Assembly (NCBI RefSeq): GCF_000315625.1
Contig: NW_005434647.1
Location: forward strand, 323,097 to 387,096
DNA from: Guillardia theta CCMP2712
Taxonomy: Eukaryota > Cryptophyceae > Pyrenomonadales > Geminigeraceae
DNA: 64,000 nucleotides
Reading direction: 5' to 3'
The notes beneath the pieces were generated by a model. It did no database searches, was not told where the DNA came from, and was given only the letters and a program-made list of their open reading frames with translations. Positions 11,501 through 23,207 of the stretch are shown piece by piece. The first letter of the stretch is position 1, and each line of letters begins with the position of its first letter. The translations under genes and the position numbers were made by a program.

Positions 11501-11968
11501 AACTCTTCCTTGGTGCTGCACCGGGTCGAATCCGCCCTGGAACGAGAGGTTGAGAAAAGCAAAGGAAAAGGGCAGTGAGCACCTCAAGCTCTCGATCACT
11601 TCGTTGCACTTGCTCGAGAAAGTCTCGCTCAGGCTCTGTCGAGCTGCTGGTTTCACCTGCATCTGCACGCACATCAGCACGAGAAGCTTCCCGCGGGGCC
11701 GGCAAACCTTGTCGAGCACCTCCTGGAGAACCTTCTTGGCCGCTGCAGGAAACCATTTGTACAGCCCTTCCATCTCCTCCTCTGTCAGCACTATCCTGAT
11801 ATCATCATCTGGCGCGGGGATTGTGGTCGAGATCTGCTCCCCATCCTCGAAGAAGATCGTGTATAGCTCAGTTTCCTTATCGTAATCTTGTATATGTCCG
11901 ATATACCAGTCTGTCTCGTCGAAGAGAACCTTCACCCTCCTACCAACCTCCAATGCCTGCGAGGGCAT
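8582..11968 (-). CDS. Tudor-array / PHD-finger chromatin protein
   Basis: Starts MPSQALEVGRRVKVLFDE at 11968. Tudor-like module 1 is VKVLFDETDWYIGHIQDYD...YTIFFEDGEQ. After a helical exon and a GT-AG intron (about 11580-11540), a 400-residue exon (about 11540-10300) carries three more modules: GELCEAFAEGEWWLAKIIRC..., WLPGDRCRVWEEGEFDEGTV, and a near-copy of the first. Lys/Glu-rich linkers follow (10268-9600). The last large exon (about 9565-8582) holds a Cys4-type pair (CNSCGAKT...CSRCGELHAKKRYC) and a PHD finger (CSVCDKVL...LKCSVCDLWVHGRCDDL...YVCPKH). Tudor modules read methylated residues and PHD fingers read histone tails, so a nuclear reader or scaffold role is inferred. The C-terminus is ambiguous: an alternative splice near 8690 gives MSDIYVEVKRGGLQVWTR-stop. 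Confidence 0.7.
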
Positions 11969-12450
11969 CGTTCTTTCGGCTGTTCCTGCAAGAGACACTG
12001 TCAGGAAACGCGCACGGTAGGGACTACACCGCTGCATACTCTATCTCTCAACTGATTGAAACCTTCTTCCCCCTCGCTCCCCTTCCCGCCCTCCATGAAA
12101 TCTCGTCTCTCAGTCTCTCTTGCTGCTCGTCCTTCCTCGCATCCTACTCCTCTCATCTCTCGATGCCTGTCTGTCTCTACATGCCTGCCCGTCTTCTCCT
12201 CCCCTCCCTGCTCCCCGCTCCGTCCCTTTTCCTCGGCGCCCTCCCCGCCATTCTGGTTCAGTGCTGTTAAAAGCGTGCTTCTTTATTTGAAATATGCCTT
12301 ATGTTGTTTAAAACCAAGTTTGAAATTCCGAATCATTCTTACCCCATGCACGGGGAGGTAGGAGGTAGGAAGCGCATGGGCGGGTGGAGGAGAGAGGATG
12401 AAGCAAGATGAGCTAACAACTCCCAGCATCATCATCCCACACTGTCTCTG
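11969..12450. promoter_or_regulatory. Divergent intergenic region
   Basis: 482 bp between two head-to-head genes. A plausible acceptor (TCTCTTGCAG) just upstream of the minus-strand ATG suggests a 5' UTR intron. Pyrimidine-rich runs fill 12060-12240, and an AT-rich stretch (12270-12345) could hold promoter elements for the plus-strand gene. No ORF is supported. Confidence 0.4.
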
Positions 12451-15400
12451 ATGTCCCAGCCGAACCGCCGCCTTTGGCTCCTCCTGCTCGCCCTCCTCGC
12501 CGCCTGCCCTGGGGTCAGCAGGTAAGTCCCTCTCCCAACGCGCCCCTCTATGCGGGCATGTCGCGTCTATGCTTGACTCTGCGATCGGCAGCTGGCCGTC
12601 ATGGATCGAGATTCACGTCGAGCATACTTCTGCATCCGCGAAGCTGCGACCAGGAAACGTCACAATCTGTGACGGGGGCACCGCCAAATTGGCAGTGTCA
12701 GTGCAGGGCGGCACCGGCCCATGGAAGGCAGGATATGTCTTGTTGGGACGAGACACCAGAATGACTCCAATGCAGGTCACCATCCTGCGAGACAGCAAGT
12801 ACTTCGATAGCCTGCTCATCAACCCTGCCGCCTTCTCCTGGTCCTCTACTACCCTTGCCACCGAGACCGTAGAGACGTCTCTTCCTGGGAAGTACACCCT
12901 GGGCAGGGTCTGCGATGCTCATTTCTGCAACGGCACAGTCAGTACTGCTCCCTTCGTGGTCAGCGTCGCGTCTCCTCCCACCGCACGGATCCTCCACTCG
13001 GGCCCCATCTGCCTGCCCCTTGTCAAGAGCTTCACTGAGAAGCTGCTTGAGCTGCAGGGAGTTCCTCCTTTCCAGGTCGAGCTCGCGCTGGTCGGGACGG
13101 ACAAGACCGTCTCCGTCAAGTACCCGAGCGCCGGGAAGCATGTCCTGCCCAACGACCTCCTCTTGCACCGGGGGCTATGGGGCATCGTTCAGCTGTCGGA
13201 CAACAGCGGCTGCGCTGCAGAGATGGAGAGCGTGACGTGGGTGTCAACGCTGGCCGTGCAGCAGGTCCCGACGGGATCTCTGTCGATCCGCAGCGATGTG
13301 TGCGGCAACGAGGACGCGCAGCTCGATGTGAAGCTCGACGTCGGAGTCCCGCCATGGTCGTTCAGCCTGCTCTACCCCAATGGGACCATCCTGAAGGCTG
13401 CGAACCTGACGAGGAGGACGTTCAGCATCAGCGTGGAAAACGTGGGGAGCTATTCCCTCGTCTCCCTCAACGATTCCGTATGCAGCAACGCCTCCATGCA
13501 AGCACAGAACAAGAACGTGCAGGTGTCAGCCAAGGGTGAAATCCTCACTGGCAGGATTTTGAACCGAACAATCCAGACTTGTCCTGGCGTCTTTCATGCG
13601 GTCTCGGGAGAAGTGCAAGGGAAGGGGCCATGGTCGATTGTTATTCACAGGAACGGGGAATTTTGGAGGAGGATCGAGCATCATAGAGACGACTCAGGCT
13701 CTGAGAAGTCTGGACGCAGCAATTTCACTTTCCAAGTGGAAGTTGCCGGGAATTACAGCCTGTACTCCGTGACAGATGCGAGGTCGTGCACAGTGAGGGG
13801 AGGAGGGCTTGTGCAGGTCGTTCTGATGCCTGCTCCCACCCTGACCATGACCACAACCTGCAAGCAAGACGTCGCCAGCATGGAGTGCGCGAGAGAGGCT
13901 GACAGGCTGGACGTTTGCGTGGGAGAAGAGGTCTCTGTGCGAGCCAACCTGACCGGCGATGGCGTCATCACCATAGCCAGTCCCAGCTGGAACGAGACGA
14001 AGAAGGTCAAAGTGGCAGCCCAGAACAAGTCAGGATGGGTCGTCCACCAAGTGGACCTTTCTCGCAGCGTAGAATTCAGCACCGGCCAGTACACCATCAC
14101 CAGCATCACCGATCGCACCTGCTCTCGGACGCTCTCGTACCCTCTCCTTGTCCACCCTCGCCCTGTCTTCTCGCTCCGCGGCGGCGTGACTGACGTCTGC
14201 AGCTCGACCGGTCAGGCGTCGCTGGAAGTCCGGGAGTCGAGCGGGTACGGGGGAAGGTGGACGGCGCACATCCTGCAGCCGTCGGGGAAGGTCATGATGC
14301 TGAACTCTACGAAGCCAACTGCCCAGATGTTGGTGAAAGAGCCGGGCGTGTACACGCTGGTGGATGTGGAAGCGGGAGGCTGCAAGCCTGTCGTGGAGCA
14401 AGGAGTCGACGGGAAGCCCAAGACTGTTGCCGTGAGCCTCTTTGAGAGCCCCAAGGCCTCGATCTCGGGAGGAGGCAGCAAGTGCTCAGCTGGAGGAGCA
14501 GCGCTTGACGTGAAGATTCACGTGCAAGGAGGACAGCGGCCGTACAAAGTCCAGCTGGCCTTCAACGGGAAACCCCAGCAGGACTCCAAGGTGAGGGAGG
14601 AGGAGATGGAGGGAGGGGGAGGGCGAGGAGGAGGAGGAGGAGGAGGAGGAGGAGGAGGCTTACTTTCCGCAGGGAGGACCTCTTTGGCAGCAGGTGACGT
14701 CACCTGACGGTGTGCTGGTGCTTCCTGTCAGCAAGGAAGGGACGTACACCATCTCGCACGTGCGGGACGCGCGGCAGTGTGCCGCTGCTGCCTCGGACAT
14801 CACCGGCAGTGCCATCATCAAGAGCTACCCGCAAGCCATCGCAGGTCAGGGCAGCCCATCCCCGCTCCCCGCTCCGCTCGCTCCTTCGTTTCCCCCGTCC
14901 GCTCCCTCCCCATCCATTCCCCTTCTCCCTGCCTATTGACTCGCTAGCTAACGTGCCGTGAAGGCTTCCAGAAGAGGACGTTGGGCTTCTGCGTGGGAGA
15001 GGCGGCGGAGGAGGTGGTTGTGTCTGTGAAGGGGAACAAGGCGCCTGCCCCTTGGAACATGACAATCCTCAAGGACGAGCAGTTCTACACCACCATCTCC
15101 GTCCCCAACTCCTCGCGCGATGGAGGTCACGTGACGTTCCGGGCGGAGGCCTCGGGGGACTACAGGATAGCCGAAGACACCTTCACTGACAGCAGAGGCT
15201 GCCTTGGAAGGGCGCAGGGCAGCCTCAAGGTCGTCGAGTACCTCCTGCCTTCCGTCGCTGTCCGCAGCTCCATCGCCCCCGATACCCGCGGGCTGTGCGA
15301 AGGAGCGGCCCCTTCGCTGGAGCTGTCCGGGAGCCCACCCTGGTCAGTCACGCTGGAGGTCAAGAGGAAGGGGGCGAAGGGCCGGACCTGCACCATCACC

Positions 15401-16293
15401 AACATCCACGACCGGTCGCTGCAGCTGAGCGGGAGCTTCCTGTCGAGGCACTGCGGGACGAGCGTCAGCGACGGCTTCCTGCCAGAGGGCAACCATGTCG
15501 TGACGTCACCTCCCCCTCCTCCTCCTGCCCCTCACCTCCTCCCCAGGTCATCACGAGCGTCTCCAGCGAATGGCGCAACGATGCGGGGGATGTGAAGACC
15601 TGCAGCAGGAAAGACCTCTCGGTGATCCTCCTCCTCCTCCTCCTCCTTTCTGGCCCTCACGCTGCCCTGTCCTCCCCCAGATCCCCATCCGCATCCTCGG
15701 CTCGCCCAGTGCTTCCCTCGCGCCGCTGGTCTGCAAGCACCTCTGCAAGGGGGAGGCAGGAGGGATGATGGTCAACCTCACCCACGGGACGCCTCCCTTC
15801 ACCGTGCAGATCGAGGACGAGGGCAGCAACGTGCTGGAGCAGGTGAGGGCGAGCTCCTCTCCTGCCCTCCTCGGGTGATGGCTTGCCCGCAGGACTTCGA
15901 GTTCGAGGTAGGAGAGTTTCGCCTCGACAAGAGCAGGATCATCAAGGTTATCCTCCTCCCTTCTCTCCTCTCCAACCCCCTCCCTCCTCCTCTCTCGCCT
16001 CCCTCTTCCTCTCTCTCCCCCTCCGCTGCTTTCTCTCTCCTCGTCTCAGCAGCAGATGAAGCTGCCTCAGGGGTCGGCGCATGACATCTCAGTGGGGTCG
16101 CACAACTGGACGATCGTGAGCGTGAGGGATGCCAACGGGTAAAGGAGGAGGAGGGCGAGACAGCCGCACCGCTAACTGCAAGCATGGCAGATGCTCTTCG
16201 CAGAGCAGAAGGTCGTCCATATCCTCCTCCCCTTCAGTATCAGGATCCGTCCCCTCCTCACAGCAGCAGGATGTAGCATATCGCAAGCGATGA
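12451..16293 (+). CDS. Signal-peptide protein with POM152-like beta-sandwich repeats
   Basis: Exon 1 encodes MSQPNRRLWLLLLALLAACP, a signal peptide, then GTAAGT at 12520. Exon 2 (about 12593-14591) and later exons hold at least eight repeats of about 100 residues. Each repeat has the pattern C-x-G...L-x-V...G-x-P-P-W-S/F-x-V, then G-x-Y-T/S-L-x-x-V-x-D-x-x-C (for example VGVPPWSFSLLYPNG, NYSLYSVTDARSC, SGSPPWSVTLEV). Many N-x-S/T sites fit a luminal or extracellular protein. Exons after 14591 join in phase through GDYRIAEDTFTDSRGC and VITSVSSEWRNDAGDVK to NWTIVSVRDANG, then a Ser-rich tail ending ...DVAYRKR at TGA 16291-16293. The repeat pattern recalls the Ig-like luminal repeats of nuclear-pore protein POM152. 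No N-terminal TM bundle is seen, so the assignment is tentative. Confidence 0.6.
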
Positions 16294-16345
16294 TTTAGTC
16301 GCAGAAACATACAACAGACATGGAGCACGAGATCTAGTCGCCTTG

Positions 16346-17249
16346 TCACGCAAACCTCGCCATGTCCTCCTCCTCCTCCCTCGCCATCCGGCTCTGCAGC
16401 AGGGCAGAGTGGACGTCTGAGTTGAGCCTGCGGGGGAGAGAGGCAGAGGTCAACGTGGAGGTGAAGAGGAGGAGATAGATGTAAGATAGACTGAGCACGG
16501 GGGGAAGTGAAACAAGGGAGGAGGAGGACTGGGAGGAGAAGGGGAGGAAGACGAGGAGGAGGAGGAAGACGAGGAGGAGGAGGAGGAGGAGGAGGAGGAG
16601 GAGGAGGACGAAGAGATGGAGGGGAAGGAGGATATTGAGGGGGCGAAGCTGAATGGCTCACGTCAGAATGTCCATCCACTGGTCGTTACTCAGTTCGCTG
16701 CAGTTCAAGTCAGCTCGAGTCTCTTCCTCACGTTCCGAACCCTCTGTGTCTCCTGCTCCTCCCAGCGCCTCCTCGCTTCTTCGCCCTCCTGATGCCCGGT
16801 GAAGCGTCCTTCGTCCCCGCCGTCGGCACCCTTAGCATGCGCTCCTGCTGCCAGTCACCCGCGTCCTCCAGCGCTCACACCTTCGTTCCACGACTCTGCT
16901 CCTCCCTCCGCTTCCTCCTTCCTCCTTCACTCAAGGTTTCCCCTGCCCTAACGTCTCTGCTCCTCTCCTCCGCTCACTTTCCCCTCATTCACCTGCTCTT
17001 GTGTTGGCCTGATCTTGTCGTAGGTAAGCAATGCATCTGCCAGCAGGATATCACCCGCCTCCTCCTCCTCCTCCTCCTCCTCCTCCTCCTGGCCCTTCTG
17101 CTTCTCCTGACCCTCCTGACCCTCTTCTTCCTCCTCCTGCTCCTGCTCCTCCTCCTGCTCCTGCTCCTCCTCTTCCGTCTGTGCCTCCCCTTCTCTTACA
17201 TTTCATCTTGCTCAGCGACAGCTGCGAGTATGAAGACTCTTGTGCCCAT
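16346..17249 (-). CDS. Small spliced gene, unknown product (tentative)
   Basis: A candidate first exon MGTRVFILAAVAEQDE starts at 17249 and ends at a GTAAGAG donor. Downstream on the minus strand, a segment at about 16680-16840 gives a charged stretch and then LNCSELSNDQWMDIL with a GTGAGC donor. The last exon, LNSDVHSALLQSRMAREEEE, ends at TGA 16346-16348. The middle exons could not be joined in one frame with confidence, and introns carry GGA/TCC microsatellites. The stop lies 52 bp from the stop of the convergent repeat-protein gene. Function is unknown. Confidence 0.3.
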
Positions 17250-17429
17250 TTCTAAACTTGCAGTGAGTAAATTGTAGTCGTGAGGCAAGCAGGAGGTGGA
17301 AAGAAGAGAGAGAGGAGGGGGAGGGGGAGGGAGGAGGAAGGTGCACAATCAGGGGAGTGCACAGGACAAGGTTGTTCGTAGGAAGGATCACGAAACCTGT
17401 GCGCCGAAGAGGAAGAAGTCGTTGTTGGT

Positions 17430-19804
17430 GATCCTGCCCTCAAGAAATCGAGGAGCTGAACAACGAGCTGTTATGCAAGACGGTGGCAAAGAAGAGAACA
17501 AACAGGGTAAGGGGGAAAAGTTCAAGCTTGAGGAAGGAAGGAGGAGGAGGAAGGAGGAGGAGGAATGAAGGAGAGGAGTGGAGAGGGTTCACCCACCCGA
17601 CGTGCCGAAACCAATTTCTTCGTTTCGCATTCCAATTGGCTGCAGGCGTTTTAGCATTGAATGAGAGTGAGGGCACAGACGAGGGGAGGAGGGGCTCGGA
17701 AGAGGAGGAGGAGGAGGAGGAGGAGGAGGAGGAGGAGGGGGAGGGGGAGGTCAGGGCATGGAGAGTGGGATGGAGGAGAGGGAGGGAGGGAGCAACCGAT
17801 TCAGCCGCAGGGATTGGGATGCAGACGGAAACTTGTTCATACGCCATGTCTTCCCCCAGCACCTCCCGAGCATAAGTGGTCACATCCGCTGCTCGCTGCA
17901 GGACCTGAGCATAGTCCATCGTATCCTCTCTTCTCCTTCCCCTTCTACTTCCCACTCCGCTTCCGCTTCCCCTTACTCCTTCTGCTCCTGCTCCTACTCC
18001 TGCTCCTGCTCCTGCTCCTCCTCGTCGTTCTCCTCCTCTCCAATCCTCCTCCCAGGCTTGACGCGGAGGAACCTGGCAATCGAGTTGACCCTGACCCTCC
18101 AGCAGCCTCGCAGCCTCTCACCTTGAACCCCCTCCTCGCATGCGACTCGTCCTGCGGCATCAGCTCGTCCTTTGGCACTGGTGCTTCGAGCTCGTCGAAG
18201 GTTTCGTCCTCTTCCCGGTAGCAAGCAGAAAGTGCTCGCCTCCTCGCTCTGTTTGCTCGGAGGATCAGCCTCGCTATGTCTTGCCGTATCCTCTTTCTCG
18301 TGCCCTCCTCCTCCTGCGGCGATCGCATTGTGTTCAGGTTGGGATCCTGAAACCAGAAGGGCTTCTCGTTCCCCCCCTCCTCCTCCCCCTCCCCCCCTCG
18401 CTGCNNNNNNNNNNNNNNNNNNNNNNNNNNNNNNNNNNNNNNNNNNNNNNNNNNNNNNNNNNNNNNNNNNNNNNNNNNNNNNNNNNNNNNNNNNNNNNNN
18501 NNNNNNNNNNNNNNNNNNNNNNNNNNNNNNNNNNNNNNNNNNNNNNNNNNNNNNNNNNNNNNNNNNNNNNNNNNNNNNNNNNNNNNNNNNNNNNNNNNNN
18601 NNNNNNNNNNNNNNNNNNNNNNNNNNNNNNNNNNNNNNNNNNNNNNNNNNNNNNNNNNNNNNNNNNNNNNNNNNNNNNNNNNNNNNNNNNNNNNNNNNNN
18701 NNNNNNNNNNNNNNNNNNNNNNNNNNNCATCTCTCCTCTCACGCACATCGCGGTCAAGGGTCGAGACGAGGAGCTTCGGTCCATCCATCGCCCGATCGCC
18801 TCCCGTTGCAGCTTGAAAGGAAGTCAGAGAACCTCAGGGGCTCTGCAACCCAGCAGGCTTCTCGTTCCCCCCCTCCCTCCTCCCCCTCCCCCTCCTCCTC
18901 CTCCTCCTCCTCCTCCTCCTCCTCCTCCCCGTTCTCGATCTGGACAACAAGGAGTCAGGCTACAAACAACAGGCGTCTCACCAACCTGCACATCTTGAGA
19001 GGAGCCATATCGCTCCCGCCAGTCCCTCCCAGGCAGCTCCGTTTCCGGCAATGTGCCGTCAAGCTCTTCCTCCTGCGGGTCCGACAGCTCGTCTGGAAGA
19101 GCCTCCTGTTCGCGTGCTGCACGAGGGAAAGGAGTTCCCTTGTAGTTTCGTGAAGGGGAGGGAGTGTCGGCCCCATCCGATTCGACCTGAATCATCAGGT
19201 CCTTCCGCGAGCTCTTCCTCTTCGCAAGAATCGAGGTCGTCTGAGAAAGAAAGACACGGGAGTTAGGGGAGAGGAAAGAGCAGGAGGGGAAAGAGAGAGC
19301 AGGAGGAGGTGCAGGGAGAGGAGAAAGTTGAGATTGAAGAGGAAAGAGAGAGGCAACAAATGTTCGCGTGCTATACCGCTGCAGACGAACTTATGTTGAG
19401 ACTGTTGTCCATGCTCGGCTCGCCTTCCAAGGTGCTGATATTCTGCGAGCTACCAAGGATGGTGGAGGGAGAGGAGACTTCAGCGCCCAACGTTTCAGAA
19501 CTCTGGGGGGAGAGAACTTCACTTCCACATGCATGACTGTGAGGTGATGTTTGTTTGGCCGTACCTTGCTTCCAATGTCCAGCTGGACTTGATGGCTCGG
19601 TGAAGCCGCAACTGCAATGATCGAGGGCTCAAAGGTGAGTCTCTTCTCTACCTTGCTGGAGGACGTCTGTGCTTCAATTGCCTGACGCGGAGACTCGGCA
19701 TAATCGAAGCCATTCGGCTGAACTGCCAACCCGGTACGCCCTCCAAAGTTCCTCCCACCTCCTCTCCCTCCTCCTCCACTGTTCATGTCTGTCATCTCAC
19801 TCAT
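17430..19804 (-). CDS. Charged protein of unknown function, interrupted by a gap
   Basis: Starts MSEMTDMNSGGGGRGGGRNF at 19804. Exon 1 contains LAVQPNGFDYAESPRQ and ends at GTACGG near 19565. Exon 2 gives SSETLGAEVSSPSTILGSS. Exon 3 (about 19240-18990) gives TTSILAKRKSSRKDLMIQVE...PRAAREQEALPDELSDP and LPGRDWRERYGSSQDVQ. A 323-bp N run follows. Beyond it, MRSPQEEEGTRKRIRQDIAR...ETFDELEAPVPKDEL ends GFK|GTGAGA near 18130, and a later exon reads VLQRAADVTTYAREVLGED. The 3' exons (about 17430-17650) are ambiguous because both strands give plausible short exons. Low complexity and high charge suggest an intracellular, perhaps nuclear, protein. No domain was recognised. Confidence 0.4.
18405..18727. 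other. Assembly gap (N run)
   Basis: 323 undetermined bases inside the minus-strand gene, flanked by pyrimidine-rich (CCT/CTC) sequence. Confidence 1.
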
Positions 19805-20523
19805 CTGCCATGCATCAGCTCTCCCACTAGAGCAAGGATGGAGGAGAAGGAGAGACGGAGGGAGGGAGGCAGGAGAACTGTTCCCTTCGCTCCTCTCTTC
19901 ATTGTTCCTCCCGCTCCCAAAAGTCCAGCCCTGCCCCCAGCCGTTATTCCAGACCCCTCATCCCCTCAATGACCTGCCGGCCCTCGGCCCGGCCCAGGGC
20001 CCGGCCGGACCTTTGCGATCACTTCACTGATCAAGTAACTTGAAATCGTGCGGGGAGGTGGGTAACAATGGGAAGGGTAGTAGCAATGGCGGCGGAGGGG
20101 AGATGAGAAGCGAGGAGGAAGCGACGGACACACGAGGAGAGGAGGAGAGGAGAGGAGAGGAAAGAATCGTCGACAACGGCACGAAATTCGGACCCTCCGA
20201 GGGATGTTTGGGGGAAGCGAGGAGCTGAGGAGAGCGTTTGGTTGTGGTGGTGTGCGGCGAGGAATCCGGATCGTGGGAGGGGCCGAGGAGGGTCATGGAG
20301 CAGTGGAGTTGGAGGAGAGTGGAGGAGAGTGAAGGAGTGAAGGAGTGACCTCCTCCTTTGTGCACGGAGAGGAGAGAGATCTGTTAGGACCTGCCAGTCT
20401 GGCGGTCCCGACCCGGAGGGGGGCCTTGCCACGTGGAAACGGCATAGTCCGATACCGACCAGGCTGCAGGGGCTAAGGCTGCAAGCTGTAGAAGCCTCTT
20501 GGTGCTAGGAGATCATTGTCGAG
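19805..20523. other. Divergent intergenic region with a short GC block
   Basis: 719 bp between divergent genes. A short GC-extreme block (about 19975-20035) contains CGGCCCGGCCCAGGGCC and CACTTCACTGATCA, the same style as the larger islands. The rest is purine-rich (GAGGAGAGGAGAGG). ORFs here are low-complexity and were not accepted. Confidence 0.5.
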
Positions 20524-23049
20524 ATGTTGGTGTGCGCGCATCAACTCCGATGGTTCGCCTTGCTGGCCATCTTGGGATGCGCCCTTCCCGAATCCTGCTC
20601 GCAGCGCAGGGGGGCGGTTCCACGGCCCAACAAGGAGGGGAGGCTGGGGTTCGAGGAGATCGTCTTCAAGAAAGTCTACTCGCGTGCTGACACGCCGAAA
20701 ACTCCTTCCAAGTCGAACAGAACTCGACTCGCCCGAACTCCCAGGGGGCGCGGGAAGCGCGAGGAAGCGTCGGAGGCGTCGGGGAGGGAGACGACCCTGG
20801 AGGCAGTGAAGCCTGCGGCTGCAGCTTCCAACGCCTCCTCCAAGACAGGAAGCAGGACCGTCAAGTTTGTGAACGTGTCCAAGGGATCGCGTTCGCACGG
20901 GGCGTCAGCCAGGAAGGCGAAGAAAGAGTCGAAGCGCCTTCGGTCGGAGAACAGCCAGATGAACTCGGAATCAAACCTGATGCTCAGTGAGGCAGAGACA
21001 GACTACAAGTCAGAGTTCACCGACGTCGAAGACAGTCAACAAGTGTACGACAGCTGCAGAGACCCTGAAGTTGACAGGATCTTTCCGCCCCTACACAACC
21101 AGACAGGCGGGGCGAAGGGCATCAGCGTGAAGTGGGATGTACCAAACTCCACCATCATGCAAGATGACACGATGAATCATGAAGGTAGCGAAGGAGGTAC
21201 GTCTGATCGCAGTCGTCCGTGCAATCATCCTGTCTCACTGCTGTCACCCGCAGTCGATGATGGCTCCTTTGCTCCTTCCACCGCAGATCCCAGCGATGAC
21301 GAGCTGGTTTCGAATGCTCCTGGCTTAGACGAAGAGTGCCCGCAGGAAGAAGTGCCATCGCAACCATCAGGGCTGACGAGGATGGGACTTGGGATCTTAC
21401 GTTTGATTCGAACATCTGTTCTAGGAGAGTTGTCACCCATCAAGGAAGCTAAAGGTTAGCCGAGATGCCCGATATGAGTTTGCAGGCTTGACTCACTTCT
21501 TATCAGCAGAGAACGTGAACGACAGCCATGCTACGATCAAGGTGTTTGTCTCCAGAGTAGTCACGAGGATTGACAATTGAAACGTTTTTTTTGCCGTTGA
21601 CGCAGCCGAGCGAGGATTCGCCCCATGCCTTGTCGCCTTTGATGCCGAGTCAACAGTTGGGGCCGGAGAACGTGGTATTGACACTCTACTTACGTCTCAT
21701 TTCAATTGATAAGAAGCAAACAAATCGAGTTCAGTGCTGAAGTTTCATCTTCTCAGACAAAGAACCAGTTCGCGCTGCCAACTGTTGGAGGATTGTTCCA
21801 CAACATCGTGTCCTACCTGGCAAAGAACAACACTGAAAGGTTCCTTCTTGTCTTTTTGACACCCGCAATTAACATTGTCTTAGTCGAAAACAGCTTGTCG
21901 TTCATGAGACTGCAAGGGGAGCGCAAGAGAAGAAAATTGTAGTTGTCATGTGACCAATCCCTGCTCCCTAGCTGACTCTTGTACTGTCTTCAGGTAGAGA
22001 AGGTTGAGTTGGAGGAACCATCCTACATCACTGTCAAGATCAAAGACGAATGCAAGGATGACAAGGAACCCTCTGAGCTGAAAATCTTTCCGATCCGTGA
22101 GAATAAGGCTGCTCGAACAAAGCGGAATGTGAAGTGCGTAGTGGACGAAGGGGTTCCAGGTATTCTTTCAACGTCATGTCCTTCACTTCCCGTTCATTGT
22201 TTAATCTTTCACAACCAACGCAGGCACACCATTCGGATCGAAAATCGTCCGCGTAGTGGGCGTGAGACCGACTACCTACAGACTGTACCAAGATAACGAG
22301 GATCGTCGCAGGTCAAGAAAATCCTCTTACGTTTCAACAGTGCTGACGTCTCCTAGGGAATCCGAGAGAGAGAATGAGAGAAAGCAAGCTTTCAAGATGT
22401 TCGGAGGGATTTCCAAGAAGGCACGATTCTCGAAGCCGAAGAAGACCGGCATCTCGTGGTTTTGGGGGTCGCAAACCCAAGACAAGGTGCTGAAAGCTTC
22501 ACATGTGGACGCATGATCTGATTCCGCTTGTCCCTTCCCTTGCCAGGCGGCAAAGAGCAAGTACAACTACTCCAACATGCTCAAAGGAAGCATCAGATCC
22601 AGCAGCAATGCCAAGAGAGGAGCTGTCTACAATAGCAAGATATGGGAGAGGCCTCAATCGGCTGTGAATATGTCGCCTGTTGGGAGCTCCTTCAAGGTTC
22701 GTCCCGTTGTTTTGCCTTTGGTGTTGTAAGGATATTTTGACTCCCTCCTCAGCAACAAGTGTTGGAGGCTCAGGACACTTTGGGTTTCAACCCTCTCATG
22801 TCACAAGCCAAGGAACTTCCGGTGTGTTGTGAATTCATTGAAAGGTATGACATATGACGAAGAGGAACTTTTTACAGGTTGGAAGTGCGCGGGAGTCTCT
22901 CAAGAAAGGTGAAGCCCGTCCTTGTCTTTTCAGATCGAGAGTTTGACTGCTTCCGTTCAGGCTCAAGTTTCTTGAACGAGTCTCCAGGAGCAGAGTCAAA
23001 GCTGCTGGGGCAGAACAAGATAGCGAGGGCGGAGATGCTTGGTTTCTAG
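20524..23049 (+). CDS. Leader-bearing basic protein, unknown function
   Basis: Starts MLVCAHQLRWFALLAILGCA, a typical signal peptide, followed by a long Lys/Arg/Ser-rich segment (ARKAKKESKRLRSENSQ, LSEAETDYKSEFTDVEDSQ). Later exons join in phase: ENVNDSHATIK, SEDSPHALSPLMPSQQLGP, TKNQFALPTVGGLFHNIVS, VEKVELEEPSYITVKIKD, TPFGSKIVRVVGVRPTTYR, a Lys-rich ISKKARFSKPKKTGISWFW, SKYNYSNMLKGSIRSSSNA, QVLEAQDTLGFNPLMSQ, and a last exon ending KIARAEMLGF-TAG (23047-23049). It has at least ten exons. The basic, phosphorylatable composition looks nuclear or cytoskeletal, which conflicts with the leader. The leader may instead target an organelle or the true start may be internal. It is convergent with the transporter gene 158 bp away. 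Confidence 0.55.
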
Positions 23050-23207
23050 ACTTCAAGATTTTCCTCCATGGCATACAAGGTTTCATGCATCGGCTTGAAT
23101 CTCTTCGGCCGGTCGAGCTGCTAGCTCGGTGCCTTCGCTCCTTCCCTTCTCGATGCCATCTGGCTCTGCTTACCGCCATCAACGACCCTCCAGCCACGAC
23201 GACAAGA

